64,000 nt of DNA from Actinomadura barringtoniae (GCF_017573505.1 NZ_JAGEOJ010000001.1:558001-622000); one strand, 5' to 3'; shown: positions 1 to 8,417, counted from the stretch's first letter. Numbers and translations are program-made. The notes: generated by a model not told the origin, from the letters alone.

Positions 1-1
1 T

Positions 2-967
2 TCACGGGGCGTGGCGTCCGGGGAGGGCGGCGCATTGGGCGGTCACGGCGTCGTCGATCAGGTGGTTGAAGATCCCGGAGACCGTGTCGGGGCTGACGGC
101 CAAGCGGCCCGCGAGGGTCTTCGCGTGTTCCAGGACCTGGATCTCGCGGCGCAGGTCGCGGACCGGGAGCCGGTGCCGGACCTTGATCTCACCGATCACC
201 GTTGCGAGGGCGTGCCTGCGGGCGACGAGGCGTACGAACTGCTCGTCGATGACGTCCAGTTGCTGCCGTAGCCGGGTCAGTTCGGGGACGGGGCCGCTCT
301 GTGGGGCCGCGTCGTTCCGCTCGGGTGATTCACGGATCGACAGGAGCGCGGAGGTGACGGTCAGATCGTGGAGGAGGAGCGCGGCCGTTCCGGCGTCGTC
401 CATGTTCAGGAACAGTCCGTCCGCACCGGCGCCGAGTGCCGCCCGGGAGACCGCGGTCAGGAGGGCGGGATCGGTGTGCGGGTCCAGCATGATCGGGCGG
501 GTCGAACGGTTCTGGAGCGTGAGGATCGTTCCGATGTCGTTGCCGCGTTCCCCGAGCGCCACGCCGGGGGCGCCCTCGTCGGCCAGTAGGTCGGCGGCCG
601 ACAGCCAGGACGTCATCGTCGTGCCCGGTGCGCGTTCCAGGAGGATCGGCCGGCCCGTGCGTGCGGCGGCGCGGAGAAGGTGCGGGTCTCCCGTGGCGAT
701 CCGGAGCATGTCCGCGTGGTCGGCGACGCGCTCGGCGTCGTCGGTGCTGGTGACGTACGCGATGACGGGCAGGCCGGTCTCCTTGCCCGCGGCGGCCAGC
801 GTGTGCGCGACCGGGTCCGCGCTTGAGAGCGCGTGGGCGCCGGCGTCGGCGGCGTGGTGCGCGGCGCGCATGGTGGACGCGTGGTCGGCGGCGGGGAGGG
901 TCGCGACCAGGGTCGGGGCGCCCGCACCGAGAACGGCCGATCCGATCGGCACTTGCGCGTCAGACAT
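2..967 (-). CDS. DAHP-synthase-like / chorismate mutase fusion
   Basis: The C-terminal third (about residues 230-315 of 321) is an AroQ-type chorismate mutase, which converts chorismate to prephenate. The expected active-site residues are visible: R in LRQQLD, R and K in the RRHALATVIGEIK stretch, D/R/E in DLRREI and Q in VTAQ. The N-terminal two thirds resemble type I-beta DAHP synthase, with the GADGLF segment and a GERG in place of CERG. It lacks the RGGAFKPRTSPY phosphate-binding segment, has LLERA where LLKRG is normal, and DPHT instead of DPSH, so it is probably not catalytic. I chose the internal ATG at 967 because GAGGAG lies six bases upstream. It is the last gene of the minus-strand run that starts with the decarboxylase. 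Mutase call strong; function of the first domain inferred. Confidence 0.8.
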   Translation of the reverse strand: MSDAQVPIGSAVLGAGAPTLVATLPAADHASTMRAAHHAADAGAHALSSADPVAHTLAAAGKETGLPVIAYVTSTDDAERVADHADMLRIATGDPHLLRAAARTGRPILLERAPGTTMTSWLSAADLLADEGAPGVALGERGNDIGTILTLQNRSTRPIMLDPHTDPALLTAVSRAALGAGADGLFLNMDDAGTAALLLHDLTVTSALLSIRESPERNDAAPQSGPVPELTRLRQQLDVIDEQFVRLVARRHALATVIGEIKVRHRLPVRDLRREIQVLEHAKTLAGRLAVSPDTVSGIFNHLIDDAVTAQCAALPGRHAP

Positions 968-1066
968 CGGTTTCTCCTCGCACATCGCGATTCCAGATGG
1001 CCGTGATTCCAGATGGCCGTGTCCAAGGGCGGCATCGGCCTGCCGCCCCTGGACGGTTGAGGCTCG

Positions 1067-1615
1067 TCAGACCTGCAGGACCCTGAGCGCCGGGTGGCGC
1101 GTGGTGTTCAAGTACAGCTTCTGGGTGCCGATCTCCTTCTCCAGTTCGAGGACGAACCGGTAGCGGTACAGGCCCGGCTGCGCGGTGCTGAGGACGGCAC
1201 CGGCCCAGTAGTAGTAAATGGCCGTGTTCGGGTCCCGCATGAGGTCCGGGCCGCCGTAGATCTTGAGTTCGGTCATGATCCGGCGTTCGGCGACGTCGTT
1301 CTCGTCGCCCTTCTCCATGTCGAGGAAGACCAGGTTGTTGATCTTGGGCATCGGCGGCCAGGTGCCGTCGGGGCGGCGGTCCATCTCGATCGGCCGGATG
1401 ATCCAGTTGAGGACCTGGCCCTGTTTGCAGATCGTCTCCGGATGGTCGGTGCCCTGCCCGATGCCGCCGACGCTGTTGTCCATCATGAACAGGCAGCCGT
1501 CGAGGGACTGCGTCGCCGCCGCCCGCTCCATGTCGACGAGCGTCACGACGTTGAGCTGGACCGAGTTGAGCTGGCCGCGGTCGCTGAGATCGCTCGAGTG
1601 GTACGTCTCGTTCAT
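1067..1615 (-). CDS. PixA/AidA-like protein, copy D
   Basis: This 182-residue protein is one of four tandem genes of the same design. Near the N-terminus is a V-x-L-x-x-V-D strand followed about 15 residues later by LFMMDN. Near the C-terminus is YYYWAGAV followed by PGLYRYRF. The same two landmarks recur in the three genes upstream, so I read all four as one fold, matching PixA/AidA inclusion-body proteins (Pfam PF12306). PixA of Xenorhabdus makes crystalline cytoplasmic inclusions and AidA of Burkholderia and Ralstonia is quorum-regulated; the molecular role is unknown. The start overlaps the stop of the preceding gene (ATGA), implying translational coupling. Family assignment is from memory of the motif pattern, not a search. 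Confidence 0.65.
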   Translation of the reverse strand: MNETYHSSDLSDRGQLNSVQLNVVTLVDMERAAATQSLDGCLFMMDNSVGGIGQGTDHPETICKQGQVLNWIIRPIEMDRRPDGTWPPMPKINNLVFLDMEKGDENDVAERRIMTELKIYGGPDLMRDPNTAIYYYWAGAVLSTAQPGLYRYRFVLELEKEIGTQKLYLNTTRHPALRVLQV

Positions 1616-2103
1616 CACTGCTCCTTCGCGCCCGGCGCGCCGCGGTCGACGAGTGCTTGATATGCCTCCGTGGCGAACGGCTTGGTCACGGTGCCCAGCA
1701 GGAACTGGAGCCGGTAGCGGACCGGTTCGGTGATGTCCTGCTTCACCGTCGCCGTCCAGAACGTGATGTCGGTCCCGGGGTAGGTCTGCATGCGGGGCTC
1801 GCAGAACCGCTCGTCGATGTCGATTCCGTAGATGGCGACGAACGTCTCGCATTCCAGGGGAATGACGTTCCAGAGGAGCCGCTCACCCTGGCGCACCTTG
1901 GTGCGCAGTTCCTCGGTGCCGAAGCCCGTGGAGCCCTCCGTTCTGTTGGTGTCGTACATGTAGACGCTGCCGGTCAGATCCCAGGCGGCGAGCGCTGCGA
2001 CGGGGTCCACCACGGCGGTGATCGTTACCGGGCGGCCGGCGGCGACGGGGTTCTTCTGCTGCTGCTGGGCACGGTTCTGCGGTTGCTGAGCCTTGGGGGG
2101 CAT
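1615..2103 (-). CDS. PixA/AidA-like protein, copy C
   Basis: A 162-residue member of the tandem set. It begins with a Gln-rich, probably disordered leader of about 25 residues, then TITAVVDPVAAL, SVYMYDTN, a GTEELRTKV segment and LLWNVIP. It ends with TFWTATV and PVRYRLQFLL, the same C-terminal pattern as its neighbours. This is the most compact of the four and the closest to canonical PixA/AidA length. No signal peptide or membrane segment is visible, so it should be cytoplasmic. It is coupled to copy D by a 1-nt ATGA overlap and lies 34 bp after copy B. A GGAG precedes the ATG at short spacing. The four may form one hetero-assembly; that is inference. Confidence 0.65.
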   Translation of the reverse strand: MPPKAQQPQNRAQQQQKNPVAAGRPVTITAVVDPVAALAAWDLTGSVYMYDTNRTEGSTGFGTEELRTKVRQGERLLWNVIPLECETFVAIYGIDIDERFCEPRMQTYPGTDITFWTATVKQDITEPVRYRLQFLLGTVTKPFATEAYQALVDRGAPGAKEQ

Positions 2104-2137
2104 GTGCTCCTCCGATCGGAGAGGGCCGCCGTAACGG

Positions 2138-2929
2138 CTAGGCGGTCGGTGGCGTGGCGGGGACGGGCAGCGCGCCGAGCCCGGCGTGGGTGAAGCCGTT
2201 GACCTTGGGCTCAGCGGTGATCTTGAGCGCGGAGTCGCAGGCGAGGTTCACCGACTCCCAGACCAGTTCGCCGTCGCGTTCGACCAGTTCGTGCAGCTGC
2301 ACGTCCATCCGGTACGGGTAGACGCCCGGCCGGCTGGTGTCCACGGTCGCCGCCCAGTACCAGCCGTCGTAGACCATGTCCGGGGAGCCGTACTGGGCCG
2401 GGTACATGATCTTCTCGTCCACGGCCTGCCCGGTGATTCCGGTGATCACCGGTTTCGGGTAGTTGTAGGCCGCGGTGGGGTCGGTGCCGGCGACCTGGCC
2501 TGTGACGTCCAGAACCTTGCCGGTGGTGAGGCTGCGGCTGCCGCGCGGGCGCCGCGCCCGGCGGCCGACCTCGCCCTGGATGCGTTCGACCCCGGTTCCG
2601 GCGCCGATGCCGGTGGCCTCGGTGAGCGCGGCCAGCTGTTCCAGGGCCTGCCGGTCGGTCTGCTGCGCACGTTCGGCGTGGTAGTTGACGGGGACCGTCG
2701 GCGGAATGGCGCCGAGCGCGGCGGGCAGCCAGTTCAACACCTGTTCCGTCGCCTGGGAACCGTCCATGTAGTAGGTGCCGGGGACGATGGTCACCAGCTG
2801 CTGGGTGCCCTCGCCCGCGGAGCCCAGGAACTTCATGTTGTCGAACCAGTAGGCGTTGCCGTCCAGAGTGCGCGACTCGAGCGCGTTCGCCACGTCGATG
2901 AGCACGATGATTCCGTGTTGTTGGGCCAT
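2138..2929 (-). CDS. PixA/AidA-like protein with central insertion, copy B
   Basis: A 263-residue protein. The N-terminal IIVLIDVANAL, AYWFDNMKFLGS and QVLNWLP segments and the C-terminal WYWAATV ... YPYRMDVQL match the other three copies. Between them, at roughly residues 85-175, is an insertion that includes an Arg-rich stretch (GRRARRPRGSR). The N-terminal half carries Y and N residues typical of PixA-type proteins. GGAAGG six bases before the ATG supports the start. No export signal is seen. The insertion may be a surface loop or a partner-binding segment; nothing in the sequence decides this. Confidence 0.65.
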   Translation of the reverse strand: MAQQHGIIVLIDVANALESRTLDGNAYWFDNMKFLGSAGEGTQQLVTIVPGTYYMDGSQATEQVLNWLPAALGAIPPTVPVNYHAERAQQTDRQALEQLAALTEATGIGAGTGVERIQGEVGRRARRPRGSRSLTTGKVLDVTGQVAGTDPTAAYNYPKPVITGITGQAVDEKIMYPAQYGSPDMVYDGWYWAATVDTSRPGVYPYRMDVQLHELVERDGELVWESVNLACDSALKITAEPKVNGFTHAGLGALPVPATPPTA

Positions 2930-2953
2930 GATTCGCCTTCCGGATGGGAGGGG

Positions 2954-3715
2954 TTACACGCGCACCAGTGCGGGTGAGTCGATGTGCATGACGCTGTTGG
3001 GCCCTTCGTGGAGCTTCACGGTGAGCCGGTAGCGGTAGGGGATGTTGGGCACCATGTGGAAGGGAACGGTCCCCTCCCAGACCAGCAGGTCGAGGTTCTC
3101 GTGACCCGCCGCAGGCTCCGGCTCATCGGACGGGGCCACCTCGTACGCCGCGGGAGCGCCTTGCAGCGTGGCCGTACCCGCCTGACCGCCCGGACCGGCC
3201 AGACCGCCCGGACCGCCCGGACCGGCCAGACCGGCCTGGCCTGGCTGACCCGCCGGACCTGCGTGACCGCCGTGAAGCGTGGCGGCCCCTGCATGGCCGG
3301 GCAGAGTGGGGGCCGGGTCACCCGTGGTCAGGGCCGGAGCGGGCGGGGGCGCCGCCAGGCCCGGCTGACCCGCCGGATAGCCGGCCATGGAGTCTGCCAG
3401 GGCACCGGCAGGCTGGTGCGCCGCCGGACCTGGGTGATCGGTGGACATGGAGCCGTAGGGCTCTGCCGTGGTCCGGCCGTCGGGACCGAGGAACGCGATC
3501 CCCTGGATCTCGACCGGTGTCTGGACGTCCACGGCGATCGGGGTCCACTTGACGACCTGTCCGGGCATGACCGCGGTGGCGAGGTTCGGAGTGCCCTGGT
3601 GGTGGCTGTGGAACGGGCTGTCGTCCACCAGGGACAGGTTGCCGTTGTGCAGCGTCTGGTCCGAGAGCGCCCCGACCGCGTCGACCATGACGACGATGCT
3701 GATCTTCGGTTTCAC
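2954..3715 (-). CDS. PixA/AidA-like protein with collagen-like insert, copy A
   Basis: The first of the four tandem PixA/AidA-like genes, about 253 residues from the GTG chosen here; GGGAGA lies just upstream. An in-frame ATG at 3730 is an alternative with a weaker ribosome site. The N-terminal SIVVMVDAVGAL and SLVDDS segments and the C-terminal VWEGTVPFHM and IPYRYRLTVKL match the family pattern. In between, residues about 110-200 are Gly/Pro/Ala/Gln-rich and include G-x-y triplets such as GLAGPGGPGGLAGPG, like bacterial collagen-like segments. Such stretches usually give extended or trimeric structure. The gene is separated from the adenylase by a block of tandem repeats. Confidence 0.62.
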   Translation of the reverse strand: MKPKISIVVMVDAVGALSDQTLHNGNLSLVDDSPFHSHHQGTPNLATAVMPGQVVKWTPIAVDVQTPVEIQGIAFLGPDGRTTAEPYGSMSTDHPGPAAHQPAGALADSMAGYPAGQPGLAAPPPAPALTTGDPAPTLPGHAGAATLHGGHAGPAGQPGQAGLAGPGGPGGLAGPGGQAGTATLQGAPAAYEVAPSDEPEPAAGHENLDLLVWEGTVPFHMVPNIPYRYRLTVKLHEGPNSVMHIDSPALVRV

Positions 3716-3741
3716 GTCTTCTCCCGTCATTGCTCGGTGTC

Positions 3742-3856
3742 TGGCTGTGCCGCCCACTGAGGGCGTGGCTGTGCCGCCCGCTGAGGGGCGTGCCGCCCGC
3801 TGAGGGGCGTGGCTGTGCCGCCCGCTGAGAGGCGTGCCGCCCGCTGAGGGGCATGG
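3742..3856. repeat. Tandem ~20-27-bp repeats between adenylase and first PixA-like gene
   Basis: Five imperfect copies of TGCCGCCCGCTGAGGGGCG lie head to tail, some separated by a short GTGGC spacer. They fill the gap between the adenylase stop and the first PixA-like start. The spacing is irregular and there are no unique spacers, so this is not a CRISPR array. It could affect mRNA structure between the enzyme and structural genes. Confidence 0.8.
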
Positions 3857-3882
3857 CCGCCGGCGGAACGGCGGCCGCTCCA

Positions 3883-5424
3883 TCACCCCCGATCCCGCAC
3901 GAGGGGGACCTTGCCGACGACGGTCCGCTCGATCTCCGGCGACAGGCGATGGACGAAGACGAGCTGGAACCGGTAGCCCGTCTGCTCGATCGAGGCCGGT
4001 GTGGCCTCCCGGTCGTTGAACAGCGACAGCGCGCGGGGCAGTGCTCCGGTGAACAGGTGCTGCACGCCCACCGGGCCCAGGGCGCCGTTCATGCGGCGCG
4101 TGAGGCCGTCGACGTCGTCGACCGTGACGAGCAGGGTGATGGCCTTGGCCTCACGGTTGTTGACGAACTGGATCTCGTGGGCGATCGCGTCCAGGTCGAT
4201 CGCCGCCGACTTGCGGAGGTCGTCGTTCAGCGCCGCGTAGGCGACCGGCGCGGAGTACTGGCTGTCGTTGAGGTGCAGCACGTCGCCCGTACGGCCGGCG
4301 AACTCGAAGCACTGCGTCTTCAAACCCGGCCCGTCCAGCCGTGACCTGCGGACCATGCGATCCCCGAGCTTGAGCCGCAACAGCGGTGCCTCGTGGGCGT
4401 GCAGGCGGGTGACCACCAGCTCGCCCTCCTCCCCCTCGGCGACCGCCCGGCCGTTCTCGTCCACGATCTCGATCAGATGCAGGCCGGGGACCGCCGCGAG
4501 CTCCGGGGACTCGTCCCGCAGCTGCAGCCCGATCGTCTCGGCCTGCGTCGCGGCGAAATAGCTGAGGATCGACACGTTCGGGAAGACCGCACGCAGCTCG
4601 GACCGCTTCCGCTGGGTGAGGACGCCGCTGCCGTACATGGCGACCCGGAAGCTCTCCCGCGCCGCCTGCGGAATCCCCGCGCCCAGGTCGCTCAGGAGCC
4701 CGACGCCGGCGGTGATGCCCATCAGGGCCTTGGGACCGGGATAGGTGAACATGTGCGCCAGCACGGGGGCGGTGACCGGGCCGGCTCCGATGAAGTTGAC
4801 CCCGGGCACGTGCGACAGGACGCCGCCGACCATCGTCCCGCTGCTCCACATCTGGTAGTCGGCGAGCGTCGTGAACAGCCACTTGGGCTCGGGACCTGAC
4901 AGGGGCCCGCGCAACTGCTGGGCGCCCATGAACTCGCCGGCGATCCGGTAGGTGTCGCGCAGCTCGCGCAGCGAGTAGACGACCTCGAGCGGAAGACCGT
5001 CGCTGGTGCCGCCGCTGGCCACGACCTGGAAACCGCCCCGCTCCAGGGGCACCACCATTCCGGGCCGCGCGCCCATGAGCATGTCGCGCTGAACGACCTT
5101 GTCCGACAGCGGAATCCGTTCCCAGTCCTCGAACGTCGCGGGGGCGGCGAAGATCCCGAAGTGGTTCAGCCGCTCACGCCACAGTGGATTGAGAAGGATG
5201 GAGCAGACCATCTGCTGAAGCCTGCGCAGCACCAGCGCGTCCTGGATCGCGTGGGAGGTCTCGCCGTAGGGAACGCCGCAGATCCGTTCGCACTCGCCCA
5301 GCTTGCTCGCGAACGAGGGCAGGCGCGCGACGTCGTCGACCGACCACGGTCGCAGTTCCTCGTCGGGAATCAGCCGGGCCGCGAGTTCTGTGGCAGAGGC
5401 AGGGTCAAGGAGCGTTGAGCCCAT
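3883..5424 (-). CDS. Phenylacetate-CoA-ligase-like adenylate-forming enzyme
   Basis: A 513-residue adenylate-forming enzyme of the PaaK/ANL type, expected to activate a carboxylate (probably aryl) with ATP. Visible motifs are the Ser/Thr/Gly-rich P-loop ASGGTSDGLPLEV near residue 137, YFAATQAETIG for the A5 region, and LRLKLGDR for the A7 region. The last residues, GKVPLVRDR, resemble the C-terminal end of PaaK proteins, but the usual catalytic-lysine segment is not clear. The ATG has CAGGAG six bases upstream. It sits between the decarboxylase and the PixA-like genes on the same strand. Substrate is unknown; an aromatic acid would fit the chorismate mutase at the end of the run. Confidence 0.75.
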   Translation of the reverse strand: MGSTLLDPASATELAARLIPDEELRPWSVDDVARLPSFASKLGECERICGVPYGETSHAIQDALVLRRLQQMVCSILLNPLWRERLNHFGIFAAPATFEDWERIPLSDKVVQRDMLMGARPGMVVPLERGGFQVVASGGTSDGLPLEVVYSLRELRDTYRIAGEFMGAQQLRGPLSGPEPKWLFTTLADYQMWSSGTMVGGVLSHVPGVNFIGAGPVTAPVLAHMFTYPGPKALMGITAGVGLLSDLGAGIPQAARESFRVAMYGSGVLTQRKRSELRAVFPNVSILSYFAATQAETIGLQLRDESPELAAVPGLHLIEIVDENGRAVAEGEEGELVVTRLHAHEAPLLRLKLGDRMVRRSRLDGPGLKTQCFEFAGRTGDVLHLNDSQYSAPVAYAALNDDLRKSAAIDLDAIAHEIQFVNNREAKAITLLVTVDDVDGLTRRMNGALGPVGVQHLFTGALPRALSLFNDREATPASIEQTGYRFQLVFVHRLSPEIERTVVGKVPLVRDRG

Positions 5425-5472
5425 TGGTGACTCCTGTTTTCGGGGATGAACGAGGTGCCGGTCCGGCCGAGG

Positions 5473-5580
5473 TCGGCCTGAATCAGCCGATCCGCATCAG
5501 CGGACCGGATCAGCGGACCGGATCAGTCGGCCTGAATCAGCCCGATCCAGATCAGCGGACCGGATCAGTCCGACTCGGAT
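5473..5580. repeat. Short direct repeats between decarboxylase and adenylase
   Basis: Two copies of CGGCCTGAATCAGCC and three of CAGCGGACCGGATCAG, all sharing a GGATCAG-like core, fill the gap after the decarboxylase stop. No promoter or clear terminator is recognisable. This is the second repeat block in the same gene run. Confidence 0.7.
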
Positions 5581-7112
5581 CAGGCCGCGAGGAGCAGGCG
5601 TGCGCCGATCTTTCTGATTTCGGCGACGAGCATGGTGAGGTGCCCGGCGTGGATTCGATGGTTCATCAGCACAAGACGCAGGGCCGCGACCCCGTGGACA
5701 TCCACCTTCGAGATGAAGAACCTTCCGTCGCCACGCAGTTGGTCACGAATATCGAGCTGCAGACGGTGGAGAAGGTCGGCGCCGATCTCCCTGGGCTGGT
5801 AGCGAAAGCACAGAATATTCGCTTCCGGCTCATGCAGGACCGCGAAATCGGGCTCAGCCTGGAGAATGCGATGCGCTTCACCGGTCAGCGCGCACAGATA
5901 ATCAATCTTTTCGGCGAAAAGCGCCCGGCCGTACACCGACCAGAGCGTCCACAGCGGCATGATCATAGGACGCTTGGTGCATTCGAAGTTCTTGTCCCCG
6001 CTGTCGAACGAACTGTAGATGTCCGGCTCATCGTCGAAGACATAGCTGGCCCGTTGGCGAAAGGCACCGGCCGCCGTCTCACCGCGCCGGTAGAACAGCA
6101 GCGTGCACGGCGCCGGGACGAACAACATCTTGTGGGCGTCCCAGGTCAGCGAGTCGGCCTTCTCGATACCCCGCAGCTTGGCGCGATGCCGGTCCGACAC
6201 CACCAGGCTCGCGCCGTGCGCCCCGTCGACGTGCAGCCACATGCCGCGCCGGGCGGCCAGATCGGCCAGCTCGTCGAGCGGATCGAACGCGCCCATCGAG
6301 GTCGTCCCCGCAGAGGCCACCAGACAGAAGACACGCAGGTTCCGGCGTTCCGCGGCGGCCAGGACTGCGGCCGCCCGATCCGGCCGCAGCTGCCCGCGCC
6401 GGTTCACCGGAAGCCGGATGACCTGCGATTCTCCAATGCCGAGCACCCCGGCCGCACGGACCACGCTGTAGTGCGCCTCCTCACTGACCCCGATGGCCGG
6501 CAGCCCGCCCCCACCGGGATCGCCGCGCGCCCAGATCTCGGGGAAGGCCTCGTTGCGGGCGGCCAGCAGCGCGGTCAGGTTGGCCAGCGAACCGCCCGAA
6601 GTGGTGATCATCGTGGCCCGGTCCGGATCCCAGCCGAGGTAGCGATTCAGCTCCTCGGCCATGATGCGCTCGGCCACATTCGGCAGCTGACCCGCCTCGT
6701 AGAACGACGACGGCTGGTTGACCACAGAGCTCACGAAGTCGACGACGCCCGCCAGCGGAAAGACTCCAGAGAACTGCCGCCCCATATAGCCGGGTGAATG
6801 CACCTGGATCCCCGTACCCACATAGAGATCGAGGATCTCGGCCAGCCGCCCATGGTCGAAGTCGGCGACCTTTTCACGTTCCCGCGTCATCAACTCCCGG
6901 GCGAGCTTGGTCAGCATGCCCGGATCAACGAGGTCCAGGCCCTTGACCGATTGGTCGGCGAGCTGGCGGGACAGCCGCAGCAGCGCGGCCCGTGAATTCT
7001 CCTGGAAGTGGCGTGGATCGAAGAACGACTCCAGATCCCCGCCTCGCCGATCACCTCCGAACTCCGATTCGGTTGGTGGCGCAGACCAAGTACTGCCAGT
7101 TGAGACCGACAA
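5580..7112 (-). CDS. Group II PLP-dependent amino acid decarboxylase
   Basis: A 510-residue PLP enzyme of the aromatic/glutamate/diaminobutyrate decarboxylase family. The landmarks are TTSGGSLANL (phosphate binding), EEAHYSVVRAAG with the ring-stacking His, HVDGAHGAS with the Asp that holds the pyridine N, and DAHKML with the PLP-binding Lys. It should decarboxylate an L-amino acid to an amine. Length is normal for the family. The reading frame begins with TTG at 7112, with GGAGA about nine bases upstream; no in-frame ATG lies close by. It is the promoter-proximal gene of the seven-gene run. With a chorismate mutase in the run, a Phe/Tyr-type substrate is attractive but not shown. Confidence 0.85.
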   Translation of the reverse strand: MSVSTGSTWSAPPTESEFGGDRRGGDLESFFDPRHFQENSRAALLRLSRQLADQSVKGLDLVDPGMLTKLARELMTREREKVADFDHGRLAEILDLYVGTGIQVHSPGYMGRQFSGVFPLAGVVDFVSSVVNQPSSFYEAGQLPNVAERIMAEELNRYLGWDPDRATMITTSGGSLANLTALLAARNEAFPEIWARGDPGGGGLPAIGVSEEAHYSVVRAAGVLGIGESQVIRLPVNRRGQLRPDRAAAVLAAAERRNLRVFCLVASAGTTSMGAFDPLDELADLAARRGMWLHVDGAHGASLVVSDRHRAKLRGIEKADSLTWDAHKMLFVPAPCTLLFYRRGETAAGAFRQRASYVFDDEPDIYSSFDSGDKNFECTKRPMIMPLWTLWSVYGRALFAEKIDYLCALTGEAHRILQAEPDFAVLHEPEANILCFRYQPREIGADLLHRLQLDIRDQLRGDGRFFISKVDVHGVAALRLVLMNHRIHAGHLTMLVAEIRKIGARLLLAA

Positions 7113-7402
7113 GGCGAATCATCTCCGATGCGCACAAGCGAGCGGACTGGCGCGGCAAGATGGACACTACGACGGGCAGGGCTAATCTGACTATCACCTG
7201 ACCACTTCAGGCAATGCCCGCGAAAATGGCTGCTCCTTTATCAGAACCACGGGCCGAAATTCTCGAAGGACGCTTCACAGGGTCGGGGCACGTCCGAAGG
7301 GCGGCGACTCCACTGGAGCCCCCCTTTTTTGGACAGCCAGTGGCATGGCCGGTCAGGCGCCGAGTGGATGAACTCGCTCAGACAGGCGTGATATCAGAAG
7401 GC
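7113..7402. other. Intergenic region carrying the cluster's presumed promoter
   Basis: About 290 bp upstream of the minus-strand decarboxylase. It is more AT-rich than its surroundings, with stretches such as CTAATCTGACTATCACCTG, consistent with a promoter reading left. No convincing -35/-10 pair or operator can be fixed by eye. Confidence 0.35.
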
Positions 7403-7533
7403 ATGACAGCGACCGTTCACATCCTGACCACCGGGTACGCCGCCGACCGCGTCGCCTGCACGGTCACCCTGATCCGCGAGGACGACCTGATCGCCGTCGT
7501 CGATCCGGGAATGGTCGCCGAATCGAGGGCGTG
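7403..7533 (+). pseudogene. N-terminal remnant of a metallo-beta-lactamase-fold hydrolase
   Basis: Translation from the ATG gives TATVHILTTGYAADRVACT, then LIREDDLIAVVDPGMVA. This is the first beta-hairpin of an actinobacterial metallo-beta-lactamase-fold family. The frame then leaves the family: the zinc-binding HxHxDH segment that should follow within about 30 residues is absent in all plus-strand frames. The downstream 230 bp reads as Gly/Pro-rich sequence in another frame with no recognised domain. I read it as a 5' gene remnant left by a deletion. Confidence 0.5.
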
Positions 7534-7812
7534 CCCCTCACCGGCCTTGATCTTGACGCGCGGATAGCCGTCAACCTCCGGCATGGAGGCCCGCATCCAG
7601 GGTTCGAACCACCCGGCAGCGGCTTCGGACCCGCGGAGGCGGTGCTGGGTGGACTGGCTGGAGGAGCGGGGACCCTCGGGTTCCTGCTCCCGTCTCCGAA
7701 CGGGGCCGGCGTCAGCGGCCTGATGAACAACCCCTCGGGCGTGGTCACGGGCCCGCCTAGGTAGGGCGATCGTGGCATGACGGATGGGCGTTTCTGTCTG
7801 GCGGCGAAGCGC

Positions 7813-8415
7813 CTATCCGTCGGCGGTGCTGTGGGGCTGGCTCATCTGGGCGGCCATGCGGGCGCATTGGGTGAGGACGCGGTCGGCGGGGTAGGCGTCG
7901 GGGTCGCGGAGATGGAGGCGGAGGAGTTCGTCGCCGACCAGGTGGAGCAGGTGGATGGACAGAGCCGGGTCGGGGCCGGTGGGGATGAGCTGGTCGGGGG
8001 CGTTGAGGAGTTCGATGATGCGGCGGCGGCCCAGGGCACGGCCTTGGGCGATGCGTTCGTAGAGCTCTGGTGGGCCGCCTTCGGAGGGCATGAGGAACAT
8101 GCGCCAGGTCGCGGGGTCGGCGTCGGCGGCGTTGATGAGGCCTTCGAGTGCCGCGGTGAACGGATCCCGGTCGGCCGGAGGGCGTTCGGTGATGACCTTG
8201 AGGAGGCCGGCCATGGCGCGTTCAGCCTCACGATCGACGAGCGCGGTGAGGAGGCCGGAGAGGTCGGCGAACTGGTGGTAGACCAGGGTTCGCGTGATGC
8301 CGGCGGCCTCGGCGACGCGGGCGATGGTGACCGCGGCGAAGCCTTCGGCGTCGACGATCGTCCTGGTGGCGTCGAGGATCTGGTCCCGGCGGCGGTCGGC
8401 GCTCATCCTTGCCAT
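7813..8415 (-). CDS. TetR-family transcriptional regulator
   Basis: A 200-residue one-component repressor. The N-terminal helix-turn-helix is clear: RDQILDATRTIVDAEGF, then VTIARVAEAAGITRTLVYHQF, with the usual Y-H-x-F recognition end. The C-terminal ligand domain is not specific enough to name an inducer. The start lies 2 bp after the stop of the upstream oxidoreductase, so it is translated as the last gene of that operon. The best operator in the neighbourhood is the 10-bp inverted repeat at 12440-12462, upstream of the first gene, so autoregulation of the whole operon is a reasonable inference. Confidence 0.88.
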   Translation of the reverse strand: MARMSADRRRDQILDATRTIVDAEGFAAVTIARVAEAAGITRTLVYHQFADLSGLLTALVDREAERAMAGLLKVITERPPADRDPFTAALEGLINAADADPATWRMFLMPSEGGPPELYERIAQGRALGRRRIIELLNAPDQLIPTGPDPALSIHLLHLVGDELLRLHLRDPDAYPADRVLTQCARMAAQMSQPHSTADG

Positions 8416-8417
8416 GG

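Noticed and set aside
3742..3856. Repeat block that could be read as a CRISPR array
   Set aside because: Units abut with irregular short spacers that are not unique; no cas genes.
2..7112. NRPS or PKS cluster
   Set aside because: The adenylase has no carrier or condensation domain beside it, and no modular enzyme is in the window.
7601..7610. GGTTCGAACC resembling a tRNA T-arm, which could mark an attachment site
   Set aside because: The flanking bases do not form a T stem and no acceptor or anticodon arm exists around it; only a 10-bp palindrome.
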